Assembly: GCF_023073715.1 (NCBI RefSeq)
Contig: NZ_JADPKA010000085.1
Location: 1-36,769 of the forward strand
From: Bradyrhizobium sp. 164
Lineage (GTDB): Bacteria; Pseudomonadota; Alphaproteobacteria; Rhizobiales; Xanthobacteraceae
Direction of reading: 5' to 3'
Length of the DNA: 36,769 nucleotides
Shown: piece after piece, positions 16,045-24,834 of the stretch
Numbering within the stretch: the first letter of the stretch is position 1
How the letters are laid out: each line of letters opens with the position of its first letter
Notes under the pieces: model-generated
The model's database searches: none
Seen by the model: the letters and a program-made list of their open reading frames with translations, nothing else
What the model was told of the DNA's origin: nothing
Program-made: the position numbers and the translations under genes

Positions 16045-17841
16045 ATGTCCATCCTCCGTCTCTACACCCGCGTTCTTGAGTTGCTCGGCAAGGAAGCGCG
16101 GCTGGGCTGGCTGCTCGCGATTGCCAATCTGCTGCTGGCGGGCTCGCAATTCGCCGAGCCCGTGCTGTTCGGCCGGATCATCGACGTGCTCTCGGGCAAG
16201 TCGGTGGCCGGCTCGAACTCGGCCTGGCCGTTCCTGGCCGCCTGGGTCGTGTTCGGGCTGTTCACCATTGCATGCAGCGCGCTCGTGGCCTTGCAGGCCG
16301 ATCGGCTCTCGCACCGCCAGCGCCAGGCGGTGCTGACCGACTATTTCGAGCACATCCTGCAACTGCCGCTGACCTTCCACTCCGGCACCCATTCGGGCCG
16401 GCTGATGAAGGTGATGCTCAACGGCACCGACGCGCTGTGGCGGCTATGGCTCGGCTTCTTCCGCGAGCATTTTGCCGCGATCCTCTCGGTCGTGGTGCTG
16501 CTGCCGCTGTCGCTCTACCTGAACTGGCGGCTCGCGATCCTGCTGTTCGTGCTCTGCATTGTCTTCACCGCGCTGACGACCTTCGTGGTGCGCAAGACCT
16601 TCGGCATGCAGATGGAGGTCGAGGAGCACTACAGCGAGCTGTCTGCGCGCGCCTCCGATGCGCTCGGCAACGTCGCGCTGGTGCAGAGCTTTGTCCGCGT
16701 CGAATCCGAGGTCAAAGGGCTGCGCTCCGTCGCCGACGAGTTGCTGGCCGCGCAGATGCCGGTGCTGTCATGGTGGGCGCTCGTCACCGTCATCACGCGC
16801 GCCTCGACCACCATCACGGTGCTCACGATCTTCACCATAGGTATCGCGCTGCACGACCGGGGGCTGACATCCGTCGGCGAGATCGTGATGTTCGTGAGTT
16901 TCGCGACGATGCTGATCCAGAGGCTCGAACAGGTCGTGAGCTTCATCAACAACGTGTTCATGGAGGCGCCGCGACTGCGCGAATTCTTCAATGTGCTCGA
17001 TGCCGTACCCGCCGTGCACGACCGCCCCGACGCGATCGATGCCGGCAGGCTCTCCGGCCTTGTCGAGTTCAACGACGTCACCTTCTCCTATGACGGCAAG
17101 CGCCCGGCGGTCGAGGACCTCTCGTTCACGGCGCTGCCCGGCCAGACCATCGCGCTGGTCGGTCCGACCGGCGCCGGCAAGTCGACCGCGATCGCCCTCT
17201 TGCACCGTGCCTTCGACCCGCAATCCGGCTTCATCCGGATCGACGGCATGGACGTGCGCGGGATCACGCTAACATCGCTGCGGCGGAACATCGGCGTGGT
17301 GTTCCAGGAGGCGCTGCTGTTCAATCGCTCGATTGCGGAGAATCTGCTGGTCGGCAAGCCGGATGCGACCGAAGACGAGATGCGCAAGGCGGCCGAGCGC
17401 GCGCAGGCGCTCGACTTCATCGAGCGCAGCGGCGGCTTCGAGACCAATGCCGGCGAACGCGGCCGCATGCTCTCTGGCGGCGAGCGGCAGCGGCTGTCGA
17501 TCGCCCGCGCGCTGCTGAAAGATCCGCCGATCCTGATCCTGGACGAGGCGACCAGCGCGCTCGACGCCGTCACCGAGGCCAAGGTGAATACCGCTCTCGA
17601 CGAAGTGATGAAGGGCAGGACCACCTTCGTGATCGCCCACCGCCTATCCACCATCCGCAACGCCACGCGGATCCTGGTGTTCGAGACCGGCCGGGTGATC
17701 GAAAGCGGAACTTTCGATGAACTCGTGGCCAAAGGGGGCCATTTCGCCGAGCTCGCCAGGGCCCAGTTCATGGTTCAGGAAAACGCACGAGCCAGCGTGA
17801 CGGCGGCAGAGACTGCCGCGATCACGGTCAAATCCCCGTAG
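16045..17841 (+). CDS. NdvA/ChvA-like ABC exporter (glucan-type)
   Basis: Half-transporter of 598 residues with fused membrane and ATPase domains, which would act as a homodimer in the inner membrane. Six membrane helices occupy about 20-290. The ATPase has Walker A GPTGAGKST (373-381), signature LSGGERQR (476-483), Walker B ILILDEATSALD with Asp 500 and Glu 501, and the switch His in IAHRLST (about 532). Segments such as AEPVLFGRIIDVLSGK and the overall length resemble NdvA/ChvA, the exporters of cyclic beta-glucan in rhizobia and Agrobacterium. No glucan synthase gene is adjacent, so the substrate is inferred; a general lipid or polysaccharide exporter is possible. Confidence 0.88.
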   Translation: MSILRLYTRVLELLGKEARLGWLLAIANLLLAGSQFAEPVLFGRIIDVLSGKSVAGSNSAWPFLAAWVVFGLFTIACSALVALQADRLSHRQRQAVLTDYFEHILQLPLTFHSGTHSGRLMKVMLNGTDALWRLWLGFFREHFAAILSVVVLLPLSLYLNWRLAILLFVLCIVFTALTTFVVRKTFGMQMEVEEHYSELSARASDALGNVALVQSFVRVESEVKGLRSVADELLAAQMPVLSWWALVTVITRASTTITVLTIFTIGIALHDRGLTSVGEIVMFVSFATMLIQRLEQVVSFINNVFMEAPRLREFFNVLDAVPAVHDRPDAIDAGRLSGLVEFNDVTFSYDGKRPAVEDLSFTALPGQTIALVGPTGAGKSTAIALLHRAFDPQSGFIRIDGMDVRGITLTSLRRNIGVVFQEALLFNRSIAENLLVGKPDATEDEMRKAAERAQALDFIERSGGFETNAGERGRMLSGGERQRLSIARALLKDPPILILDEATSALDAVTEAKVNTALDEVMKGRTTFVIAHRLSTIRNATRILVFETGRVIESGTFDELVAKGGHFAELARAQFMVQENARASVTAAETAAITVKSP

Positions 17842-18030
17842 CAAGTCCCCATAGGACCGTCGAAATTCGGCCTATTTCATTGCGGAATACCGCACCGGTC
17901 CCCCTATTCTCGAGGCATCAGCCGGTATAGGTTTGCGACGCCGCAAGCGGCGGCGCTGGATTTCAAAACCGAACATCAGATCACGAGAACCGCCCGGAAC
18001 CGGGGGGTCTCCAAGGACCGGAATCGGATA

Positions 18031-19524
18031 GTGCACGCCCTTCGCCCGCTGCTTCGCAAGTCGCTGTTCAACCTGTTCGCTGCGAGCCTCGCATGCGCCG
18101 CATTGCTCGCTCCGCGCGCGGCGAGCGCCGAAGCGCTGCTGCTGATCGAGGCCGACAGCGGCAAGGTGTTGCAGGCCGATAATGCGACCATTCCATGGTA
18201 CCCTGCGTCCGTTACCAAGATCATGACCGCCTATGTGACGCTGAAGGCGGTCAAGGACGGCAGGCTCACGCTCGACACGCTGCTCACGGTGTCGCCGACG
18301 GCAGCCTCGCAGTCGCCATCGAAGATGGGTTTCCGCCCGGGAACGCAGCTCACGGTCGACAACGCCCTGAAGATGATGATGGTCAAGTCGGCGAATGACA
18401 TGGCCGTGGTGCTTGCCGAAGGCGTCGGCGGATCGATCGACGGCTTCTCCGCGATGATGAACGACACCGCGAAGAAGCTCGGCATGACGCAGACGAGCTA
18501 CGTCAATCCGAACGGCCTGCCCGCCGACGGCCAGATCACGTCCGCGCGCGATCTCGGAATCCTGGCGCGCGCGTTCCTGCGCGACCTGCCGGAATACGAG
18601 TACTTCGTGCACATCCCGGCGATCCGCTTCGGCAAGCGCATCACCGGCAATTTCAACAAGCTGATCGGCCGCTATCCCGGCGCCGACGGTTTCAAGACCG
18701 GGTTCATCTGCGCCTCCGGCTACAATCTCGTGGCATCGGCCACGCGCAACGGCCGCCGGCTGATCGCGGTGGTGCTGGGCGCCAATTCCGGCACCGCGCG
18801 CGCGGTGAAGGCGGCGCAGTTGCTCGAGCGCGGCTTCGCTCAAGACAATCTCACCTGGCTACGACCCTCGCTCGGCACCGTCGACAATCTCGTGCCGGTT
18901 GACGCCTCGCCGCCGAACCTGCGCGACGAGATGTGCGGACCCAACCGCAAGCGGCCGGCCAGCGACGACGACGATGCGTTGATCGCGGCCAATGGCGGGG
19001 CGACCGGATCGGCCTCGGCCACCGGCGGCGAAGCCCAGGTCACTTTCTTCACGGCCGGCCTTCAGCCGCCCCTGATGAAGGCCTCCGAGTTGATGGCCTC
19101 TGCTCCGGCGGCCACGGAGCCCGTGCTGGTCTATACCGGCCCGACCCGCACCGGCACGGCGCTAATCGCCGCGGTCGCGGCCGATGCCGACCAACAGACG
19201 GTGGCGAAGCCGCGTGGCAAGAAGTCGCGCGTCGCCAAGAAGCCTGACGCCGCCGCCAAGCCGAAGGACGGGAATAAGGACGCAAGCAAGGAATCCAAGA
19301 CAGCGGCGGCGAAGCCGGCTGCCAAGCCTGAGGCCAAGAGCGATACCAAGAGCGACGCGAAGGCCGCAGCCAAGCCGGCCGGGACCAAGCATGCCGCAGC
19401 GAAGCACGATGCGGCGGCGAAACCCGCCGAGAAACCGGCGGCAAGCGGCGATCAGGCTCCCAAGCCCGCCAAGCCCAAGGCCGCGACCAAGCCTGCCGCC
19501 GCCAAGCCGGCCAACAACAGTTAA
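18031..19524 (+). CDS. D-alanyl-D-alanine carboxypeptidase (S11) with Lys/Ala/Pro tail
   Basis: Periplasmic penicillin-binding protein trimming peptidoglycan pentapeptides, 497 residues, GTG start with AAGGA about 13 bases upstream. After the signal peptide (about 1-30, ending RAASAEA) come the three S11 motifs: SVTK (Ser 60, Lys 63), SAN (120-122) and KTG (222-224). The catalytic part ends near 300. A linker follows, then from about 390 to the end a low-complexity tail made of Lys, Ala and Pro with many KPAAKP-like units. This replaces the amphipathic membrane anchor typical of DacA-type enzymes. The tail is strongly positive, so it may bind acidic envelope polymers (inference). Confidence 0.9.
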   Translation: MHALRPLLRKSLFNLFAASLACAALLAPRAASAEALLLIEADSGKVLQADNATIPWYPASVTKIMTAYVTLKAVKDGRLTLDTLLTVSPTAASQSPSKMGFRPGTQLTVDNALKMMMVKSANDMAVVLAEGVGGSIDGFSAMMNDTAKKLGMTQTSYVNPNGLPADGQITSARDLGILARAFLRDLPEYEYFVHIPAIRFGKRITGNFNKLIGRYPGADGFKTGFICASGYNLVASATRNGRRLIAVVLGANSGTARAVKAAQLLERGFAQDNLTWLRPSLGTVDNLVPVDASPPNLRDEMCGPNRKRPASDDDDALIAANGGATGSASATGGEAQVTFFTAGLQPPLMKASELMASAPAATEPVLVYTGPTRTGTALIAAVAADADQQTVAKPRGKKSRVAKKPDAAAKPKDGNKDASKESKTAAAKPAAKPEAKSDTKSDAKAAAKPAGTKHAAAKHDAAAKPAEKPAASGDQAPKPAKPKAATKPAAAKPANNS

Positions 19525-19714
19525 CGGCCACTCGCGGCTGGACCGCGCCCGCACTTCGCACCTGCGGCAGCGCGCTCAGTGAGGATTCCGGTAGCTACTC
19601 CCCGACCTTTGCCCTAAGCCTCGACGGCTTGCCACCCGTTCCGGCAGGCTCGATACTGACGGCAACGAGGCAAGCCCGAGACACAACGGGCTCAGTTAGA
19701 TGAGGGGAGTTTCC

Positions 19715-21400
19715 ATGGAGCGCATCTGGCTCAAGCAATATCCGCCCGGCGTGCCCGCCGATATCGAGCCGACGCAATACGCATCGCTGGTCGACCTGCT
19801 GGAGGAGAGCTTCACCAGGTTCGCCGACCGCAAGGCGTTCATTTGCATGGACAAGTCGATCAGCTATCGCGACCTCGACCAGATGTCGGTCGCGCTCGCC
19901 GCCTATTTGCAGGGCCGCGGGCTGCAGCGCGGCGCGCGGGTCGCCCTCATGATGCCGAACGTACTGCAATATCCGGTCGCGACCGCCGCCGTGCTGCGCG
20001 CCGGTTTCGCGGTGGTCAACGTCAACCCGCTCTATACTCCGCGCGAGCTCGAGCATCAGCTCAAGGATTCCGGCGCCGAGGCCATCATCGTGCTGGAGAA
20101 TTTCGCCCACACGGTCGAGCAGGTGATCGCGAAGACACAGGTCAAGCACGTCATCGTCGCCAGCATGGGCGACCTGCTCGGCTTCAAGGGCGTGATCGTC
20201 AATCTCGTCGTCCGCCGCCTCAAGAAAATGGTACCGGCCTGGTCGCTGCCGGGCGCAGTGTCCTTCAACGACGCGCTCTCCGCCGGCCGCGGCATGACCT
20301 TCAGCAAGCCAAAACTCTCGCCGGGCGACGTCGCGTTCCTGCAATATACCGGCGGCACCACCGGCGTCTCCAAGGGCGCCACCCTGCTCCACCGCAACAT
20401 CGTCGCCAACGTCCTGCAGAACGACGCCTGGCTCCAGCCGGCGCTCGCCGCGCCGCCGCATGTCGATCAGCTCATGATCGTCTGTGCGCTGCCGCTTTAT
20501 CACATCTTCGCGTTGACGGCCTGCTACCTGCTCGCGGTGCGCGCCGGTGGCTGCAATCTCTTGATCCCCAATCCGCGCGACATCGCCGGTTTCGTCAAGG
20601 AGCTGGCCAAATACCAGGTCAACAGCTTCCCGGCCGTGAACACGCTCTACAACGGCCTGATGCATCATCCCGACTTCAAGAAGCTCGACTTCTCCAAGCT
20701 GAAGATCTCCAACGGCGGCGGCATGGCGGTGCAGCGCCCCGTCGCCGAGCAGTGGAAGGCGATCACCGGCTGCTTCATCGCCGAAGGCTACGGCCTGTCG
20801 GAGACCTCGCCGACGCTGACCTGCAACCCGGCGACGGCAACAGAGTTCTCGGGCACGATCGGCATCCCCGTGCCTTCGACCTGGATCTCGATCCGCGACG
20901 ACGACGGCAACGAGGTCCCGCTCGGCCAGTCCGGCGAAATCTGCGCCAAGGGTCCGCAGGTGATGTCAGGCTATTGGAACAAGCCGGAGGAGACTGCCAA
21001 GGTGATGACCGCTGACGGATTTTTCCGCACCGGCGACATCGGCGTAATGGACGAGAAAGGCTACACCAAGATCGTCGATCGCAAGAAGGACATGATCCTG
21101 GTCTCCGGCTTCAACGTCTATCCCAACGAGATCGAGGAAGTCATCGCGACCCATCCTGGCGTGCTCGAATGCGCCGTGATCGGCATCCCCGATTCCAAAT
21201 CGGGCGAAGCGGTGAAGGCGTTCGTGGTCAAGAAAGACCCCAACCTCACGGCCGAGGACGTGATCAAGTTCTGTCACGAGCAGCTCACCGGCTACAAGGT
21301 GCCCAAGCACATCGAATTCCGCACCGACCTGCCGAAGACCAATGTCGGCAAGATCCTGCGCCGGCAGCTCCGCGACGAGAAGAAGGCGGAGGCGGCGTAA
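19715..21400 (+). CDS. fadD: Long-chain fatty acid--CoA ligase
   Basis: Activates long-chain fatty acids to acyl-CoA at the inner face of the membrane, feeding beta-oxidation. The 561-residue length equals that of the E. coli FadD. ATG 19715 has GGGGAG six bases upstream; the frame opens at 19700. Motifs: the FadD-like start ERIWLKQYPPGVPADI, P-loop YTGGTTGVSKGA (from about 211), YGLSET (359-364), RTGD (438-441), DRKKDMILVSGFNVYPNEIE, and Lys about 546 in TNVGKILRR. Followed by a DUF924 gene 14 bases later on the same strand, suggesting co-transcription. Confidence 0.93.
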   Translation: MERIWLKQYPPGVPADIEPTQYASLVDLLEESFTRFADRKAFICMDKSISYRDLDQMSVALAAYLQGRGLQRGARVALMMPNVLQYPVATAAVLRAGFAVVNVNPLYTPRELEHQLKDSGAEAIIVLENFAHTVEQVIAKTQVKHVIVASMGDLLGFKGVIVNLVVRRLKKMVPAWSLPGAVSFNDALSAGRGMTFSKPKLSPGDVAFLQYTGGTTGVSKGATLLHRNIVANVLQNDAWLQPALAAPPHVDQLMIVCALPLYHIFALTACYLLAVRAGGCNLLIPNPRDIAGFVKELAKYQVNSFPAVNTLYNGLMHHPDFKKLDFSKLKISNGGGMAVQRPVAEQWKAITGCFIAEGYGLSETSPTLTCNPATATEFSGTIGIPVPSTWISIRDDDGNEVPLGQSGEICAKGPQVMSGYWNKPEETAKVMTADGFFRTGDIGVMDEKGYTKIVDRKKDMILVSGFNVYPNEIEEVIATHPGVLECAVIGIPDSKSGEAVKAFVVKKDPNLTAEDVIKFCHEQLTGYKVPKHIEFRTDLPKTNVGKILRRQLRDEKKAEAA

Positions 21401-21414
21401 GGCCGCTTTCATTC

Positions 21415-21969
21415 ATGCTGGAGGTCGGCGACATCACGCCATCCGACGTTCTCGCCTTCTGGCGCGAGGCCGGCCGCGAGCGCTGGTATGAGCGCAACAA
21501 CGCTTTCGACGCAGAGGTCAGGCGCCGCTTTCTCGGCCTGTGGCAGAAGGCGGCCGCCGGTGAGCTCGCATCATGGGAGACGAGTGACGAGGGCGCGCTC
21601 GCGCTGGTCATCGTGCTCGACCAGTTCCCCCGCAACATGTTCCGCGGCACGCCGCAAGCCTTTGCCAGCGATACGCTTGCGCGCGATGTTGCCCGCCGCG
21701 CCATCGAAAGGGGCACAGATCGCAAGGTCGATCCCATCCTGCTCGAATTCCTCTATCTGCCCTTCATGCATTCCGAGCACCTGAGCGACCAGCTGCATTG
21801 CGTTGCGCTGTTTCAAAACACCGACAATGCCGAGAACCTGAAATACGCTCGCGAGCACGCCGACATCATCCAGCGTTTCGGCCGCTTCCCCCACCGCAAT
21901 CGCCTTCTCGGCCGTGACACGACTGTGGAAGAGCAGGCCTTCCTCGACGGCGGCGGTTTTGCAGGCTGA
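21415..21969 (+). CDS. DUF924 family protein
   Basis: Helical protein of 184 residues from ATG 21415, the usual length for DUF924. Recognised by VLAFWREAGRERWYERNNAFDAEV near the start, then LALVIVLDQFPRNMFRG, FLYLPFMHSEHLSDQ and FPHRNRLLGR. No biochemical role is established that I can name; the fold is reported as related to tetratricopeptide-like helices. Starts 14 bases after fadD, so it probably shares the fadD transcript; the ribosome site is weak, consistent with coupled translation. Confidence 0.88.
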   Translation: MLEVGDITPSDVLAFWREAGRERWYERNNAFDAEVRRRFLGLWQKAAAGELASWETSDEGALALVIVLDQFPRNMFRGTPQAFASDTLARDVARRAIERGTDRKVDPILLEFLYLPFMHSEHLSDQLHCVALFQNTDNAENLKYAREHADIIQRFGRFPHRNRLLGRDTTVEEQAFLDGGGFAG

Positions 21970-22078
21970 TGACATCACGGTGAACGACCGGGGGCCTCGG
22001 CGCTTCCGCCGCCCGCAAATATTGTGCAGGCCCGCGCCACGGTCTAAAAGGCGGGACCGATATTCAGGGAGACTGACG

Positions 22079-22564
22079 ATGACCATCCAAGTTGGCGACA
22101 AGCTGCCCGAGGCGAAATTCCGTGTGATGACGGCGGAAGGTCCGCAGGTGAAGACCACCGACGATATCTTCAAGGGCAAGAAGGTGGCGCTGTTCGCGGT
22201 GCCCGGCGCGTATACCGGCACCTGCCACAAGATGCATCTGCCGAGCATCTTCCTCAACGCGTACGCCATCAAGGACAAGGGCGTCGACACCATCGCCATC
22301 GTCTCCGTCAACGATGCCTTCGTCATGAACGCCTGGAAGCGCGACACCGATCAGCGCGACGAGGCCATCTTCCTCGCCGACGGCAATGCCGATTTCACCA
22401 AGGCGATCGGCATGGAGCTGGACGCCTCGGCCAACGGCCTCGGCATCCGCTCCAAGCGCTATTCGATGCTGGTCGAGGACGGCGTGGTGAAGAAGCTGAA
22501 TCTCGAGGCTATGCCCGGCAAGGTCGAGGTCTCCGGCGGCGATACGCTGCTCGGTCAGCTGTAA
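22079..22564 (+). CDS. Prx5-type peroxiredoxin with a single cysteine
   Basis: Cytoplasmic thiol peroxidase of 161 residues; ATG 22079 follows a GGGAGA site. It has the family start VGDKLPEAKF and the peroxidatic Cys at 49 in PGAYTGTCHKMHLP, then the conserved VSVNDAFVMNAW and Arg in GIRSKRYSMLVEDG. No second Cys exists, so there is no resolving Cys in the protein. Reduction must come from a partner, as in glutathione/glutaredoxin-dependent Prx5 enzymes. A palindromic hairpin follows the stop. Confidence 0.92.
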   Translation: MTIQVGDKLPEAKFRVMTAEGPQVKTTDDIFKGKKVALFAVPGAYTGTCHKMHLPSIFLNAYAIKDKGVDTIAIVSVNDAFVMNAWKRDTDQRDEAIFLADGNADFTKAIGMELDASANGLGIRSKRYSMLVEDGVVKKLNLEAMPGKVEVSGGDTLLGQL

Positions 22565-22586
22565 GGCCCTTTCAGCCTTATCTGAT

Positions 22587-22619
22587 GCTGTCATGCCCCG
22601 CCACGGCGGGCATGACAGC
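22587..22619. repeat. Palindromic hairpin (REP-like) after the peroxiredoxin gene
   Basis: Arms GCTGTCATGCCC (22587-22598) and GGGCATGACAGC (22608-22619) are perfectly complementary, and the inner GCC/GGC also pairs. No T-run follows on either strand, so it is a repeat-derived stem rather than a classical terminator. The arm shares GCTGTCATGCCCCGC with the element at 24719. Confidence 0.6.
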
Positions 22620-22698
22620 GTCAACCGCGATCAAACAGCCGTTGCGGCATTGGGCCAAACTGCGCATCATCCTCCGAAAATAAGAACAGGAGCATGCC

Positions 22699-24171
22699 TT
22701 GGCCAAATCGCAATGGAGTTTCAAGAGCGCAGTCGAGCTGTCGAGCGCGTTGACCGCCAAGAAGGTCTCCGCGGTCGAGCTCACCCGGGACGCGATCGAC
22801 CGCATCGAACGTCACGACGGCAAGATCAACGCAATTTGCGTGCGCGATTTTGATCGCGCGCTTGTTGCGGCGCGCGAGGCGGACGCCGCATTGGCGCGCG
22901 GCGAACGAAAACCGCTGCTGGGCCTGCCCGTCACGGTGAAGGAATCCTTCAACGTCGCCGGCCTGCCCACGACGTGGGGCTGGACCGCGCAGAAGGATTT
23001 CAAGCCGGCGGAAGATGCACTGTCGATCACCCGGGTTAAAAACGCCGGCGGCATCATCCTCGGCAAGACCAACGTTCCCGTCGGCTTGGGGGATTGGCAG
23101 AGCTACAACGACATCTATGGTGTCACGAACAATCCGTTCGATGTCGGCCGCACCCCCGGCGGCTCATCGGGCGGCTCGTCTGCGGCGCTGGCGGCCGGCT
23201 ATGGACCGCTCTCGCTCGGCTCCGACATCGGCGGCTCGCTGCGGGCGCCCGCCTTCCATTGCGGGGTCTATGCGCACAAGCCGACCTACAATCTCTGCCC
23301 GACGCGCGGCCATACGCCGCCGCCATTTCCCGCCATCCCGATGGAGCGCGACATGGCGGTGATCGGTCCGATGGCGCGGAGTGCGGCCGATCTGCCTCTG
23401 CTCCTGGAAGTGATGGCAGGCCCCGATCCGCTGGACCTCGGGATCGGATACAGGCTTGCGTTGCCGGAGGCGCGACATCACACGCTGAAGGATTTCCGTG
23501 TGCTCGTGATTGACAGTCACCCGTTGCTGCCCGCGAATGCCGACATTCGCGGCGCGATCGACAAGCTGGCGGGGCAATTGGCGAGCATGGGCGCCAGCGT
23601 CGCACGTGAGAGTCCGCTGTTTCCCGATTTTACGGAAGCCTCGCGCCTCTACATGCGCATGCTGATGAGCTTTCTCGGCGCCTTCTTTTCGCCGGACATT
23701 CTCGCCGGCGCACGTGCCGGAGCGGCACAGCTCTCACCAGAGGACAAGAGCCTTGCCGCCGAACGGCTGCGCGGCATGACCTGCACGCACCAGGCCTGGG
23801 TGTTCGACGAGGGCGCCCGCGCCGGGCTGCGCGCGCAATGGCGGCAATTGTTCCGGACATTCGATGCGGTGATCTGTCCGATCATGCCGACGGCGGCCTA
23901 TCCGCATGATCATTCGCCCCAGCAGGAGACGCGCCGGATCAATATCGACGGCAAGGACTTTGCCTATCCGGACCAGCTTGCCTGGCCCGGCATCGCCACA
24001 CTGACGGGCTTGCCCGCAACGGCCATTCCGCTCGGCCTGTCGAAGGACGGCCTGCCGGTGGGCGTGCAGATCATCGGGCCTTTCCTCGAGGATCGCACGC
24101 CGCTGAAGCTCGCCGAGCTGATCGAGCGCGAGTTCGGCGGGTTCGTGCCGCCGCCTTTGTTCAATGACTAG
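22699..24171 (+). CDS. Amidase-signature family enzyme
   Basis: Hydrolase of 490 residues cleaving an amide bond. The start is TTG at 22699, with CAGGAG seven bases upstream; the nearby ATG at 22694 is out of frame. The Ser-cisSer-Lys triad is visible: Lys 81 in PVTVKESF, Ser 156 in TPGGSSGGSSAAL, and Ser 180 in GSDIGGSLRAP. The 24- and 75-residue spacings equal those of fatty acid amide hydrolase. Length and style suit a free-standing amidase rather than GatA, since no gatC or gatB is nearby. Substrate unknown; no nitrile hydratase or transporter genes adjoin to give a hint. Confidence 0.88.
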   Translation: MAKSQWSFKSAVELSSALTAKKVSAVELTRDAIDRIERHDGKINAICVRDFDRALVAAREADAALARGERKPLLGLPVTVKESFNVAGLPTTWGWTAQKDFKPAEDALSITRVKNAGGIILGKTNVPVGLGDWQSYNDIYGVTNNPFDVGRTPGGSSGGSSAALAAGYGPLSLGSDIGGSLRAPAFHCGVYAHKPTYNLCPTRGHTPPPFPAIPMERDMAVIGPMARSAADLPLLLEVMAGPDPLDLGIGYRLALPEARHHTLKDFRVLVIDSHPLLPANADIRGAIDKLAGQLASMGASVARESPLFPDFTEASRLYMRMLMSFLGAFFSPDILAGARAGAAQLSPEDKSLAAERLRGMTCTHQAWVFDEGARAGLRAQWRQLFRTFDAVICPIMPTAAYPHDHSPQQETRRINIDGKDFAYPDQLAWPGIATLTGLPATAIPLGLSKDGLPVGVQIIGPFLEDRTPLKLAELIEREFGGFVPPPLFND

Positions 24172-24180
24172 TCGCTTTCC

Positions 24181-24266
24181 GTCATTGCGAGGAGCTCTTG
24201 CGACGAAGCAATCCAGACTGTACCCGCAGAGACATTTCTGAATTGCTTCTCTTCGCTCGCAATGAC
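24181..24266. repeat. Bradyrhizobium-type interspersed repeat, copy 2
   Basis: Best-preserved copy: 86 bases bounded by perfect inverted ends GTCATTGCGA (24181-24190) and TCGCAATGAC (24257-24266), with CGAAGCAATCCAGA inside. Starts ten bases after the amidase stop codon. It can fold into a long stem, so it may also act in 3'-end formation. Confidence 0.7.
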
Positions 24267-24335
24267 GGCGGAAAAACAACATCGAGATTCCGGGGCTAGC
24301 GCTACGGGCATCTCGGATGGCAGGAGAGAGAGGTC

Positions 24336-24689
24336 ATGAGCAACGATCTCGAACAGCTCACCGCGCTCAACCGCGACTATGTCGCTTCGGTCCAGAACTG
24401 CGACGTCAAGCGCTTCGACGAGATCCTGGCGCCGGAGTTCTACTGCTCCAATCCCGACAAGACGCTGGTCGATCGCACAGCCTTCCTGGAACAGACGGCG
24501 CGGCCGATCGCGATCCGCAATTTGCACGCGCATGACGTCATCATCCGCATCATGGGCGATTTCGCCATCATCCACGCCGAGACGAGCTACACCATGGCGG
24601 ACGGCCAGTATGCTACCGGACGATATACCGATTGTTGGGCGAAGCAGAACGGCAAGTGGCTGGCGGTGTCGGCGCACGTGTCACGCTGA
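24336..24689 (+). CDS. NTF2-like (SnoaL/DUF4440-type) protein
   Basis: Small cytoplasmic protein of 117 residues with the NTF2-like cone fold pattern. An N-terminal helix LTALNRDYVASVQNCD is followed by FDEILAPEFYCSNPDKTL, the strand-rich core (IRNLHAHDVIIRIMGDFAIIHAETSYT), and a final strand pair ending GKWLAVSAHVSR. The ATG at 24336 follows a GAGAGAGG site. Family members include isomerases, dehydratases and non-enzymatic stress proteins; no function can be given. Its frame ends near the convergent alcohol dehydrogenase gene. Confidence 0.75.
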   Translation: MSNDLEQLTALNRDYVASVQNCDVKRFDEILAPEFYCSNPDKTLVDRTAFLEQTARPIAIRNLHAHDVIIRIMGDFAIIHAETSYTMADGQYATGRYTDCWAKQNGKWLAVSAHVSR

Positions 24690-24718
24690 GTTGGGCACAC
24701 AGCCGGCATCCTCAGCGC

Positions 24719-24820
24719 TGTCATGCCCCGCGAAGGCGGAGCATCCGCTACTCCGCGGCGGTCGTTCACGCAAGTTCCGCCGCGGGTGTTGGATCGCGCG
24801 GTCAAGGCCGGGCGATGACA
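24719..24820. repeat. Second type of interspersed repeat (TGTCATGCCCCGC element)
   Basis: About 100 bases starting TGTCATGCCCCGCGAAGG, containing GGAGCATCCGCTACTCCGC, then GTGTTGGATCGCGCGGTC, and ending GGCCGGGCGATGACA. The ends form an imperfect inverted repeat (TGTCAT...GCC with GGC...ATGACA). The layout resembles a repeat family I know from Bradyrhizobium genomes. It lies between the NTF2-like gene and the convergent alcohol dehydrogenase gene. Confidence 0.65.
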
Positions 24821-24834
24821 CAGTCGTTGTGTCA
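24816..24834 (-). terminator. Hairpin containing the alcohol dehydrogenase stop codon
   Basis: Perfect 7-base stem TGACACA (24816-24822) and TGTGTCA (24828-24834) with a five-base loop. The stop TGA of the minus-strand dehydrogenase occupies 24832-24834, inside the stem. There is no T-run, so terminator function is uncertain; the outer arm is also the end of the repeat above. Confidence 0.4.

Noticed and set aside
14913..17841. The binding protein and following ABC gene as one importer
   Set aside because: The ABC gene has exporter architecture with fused domains and NdvA-like wording; binding proteins do not pair with such exporters.
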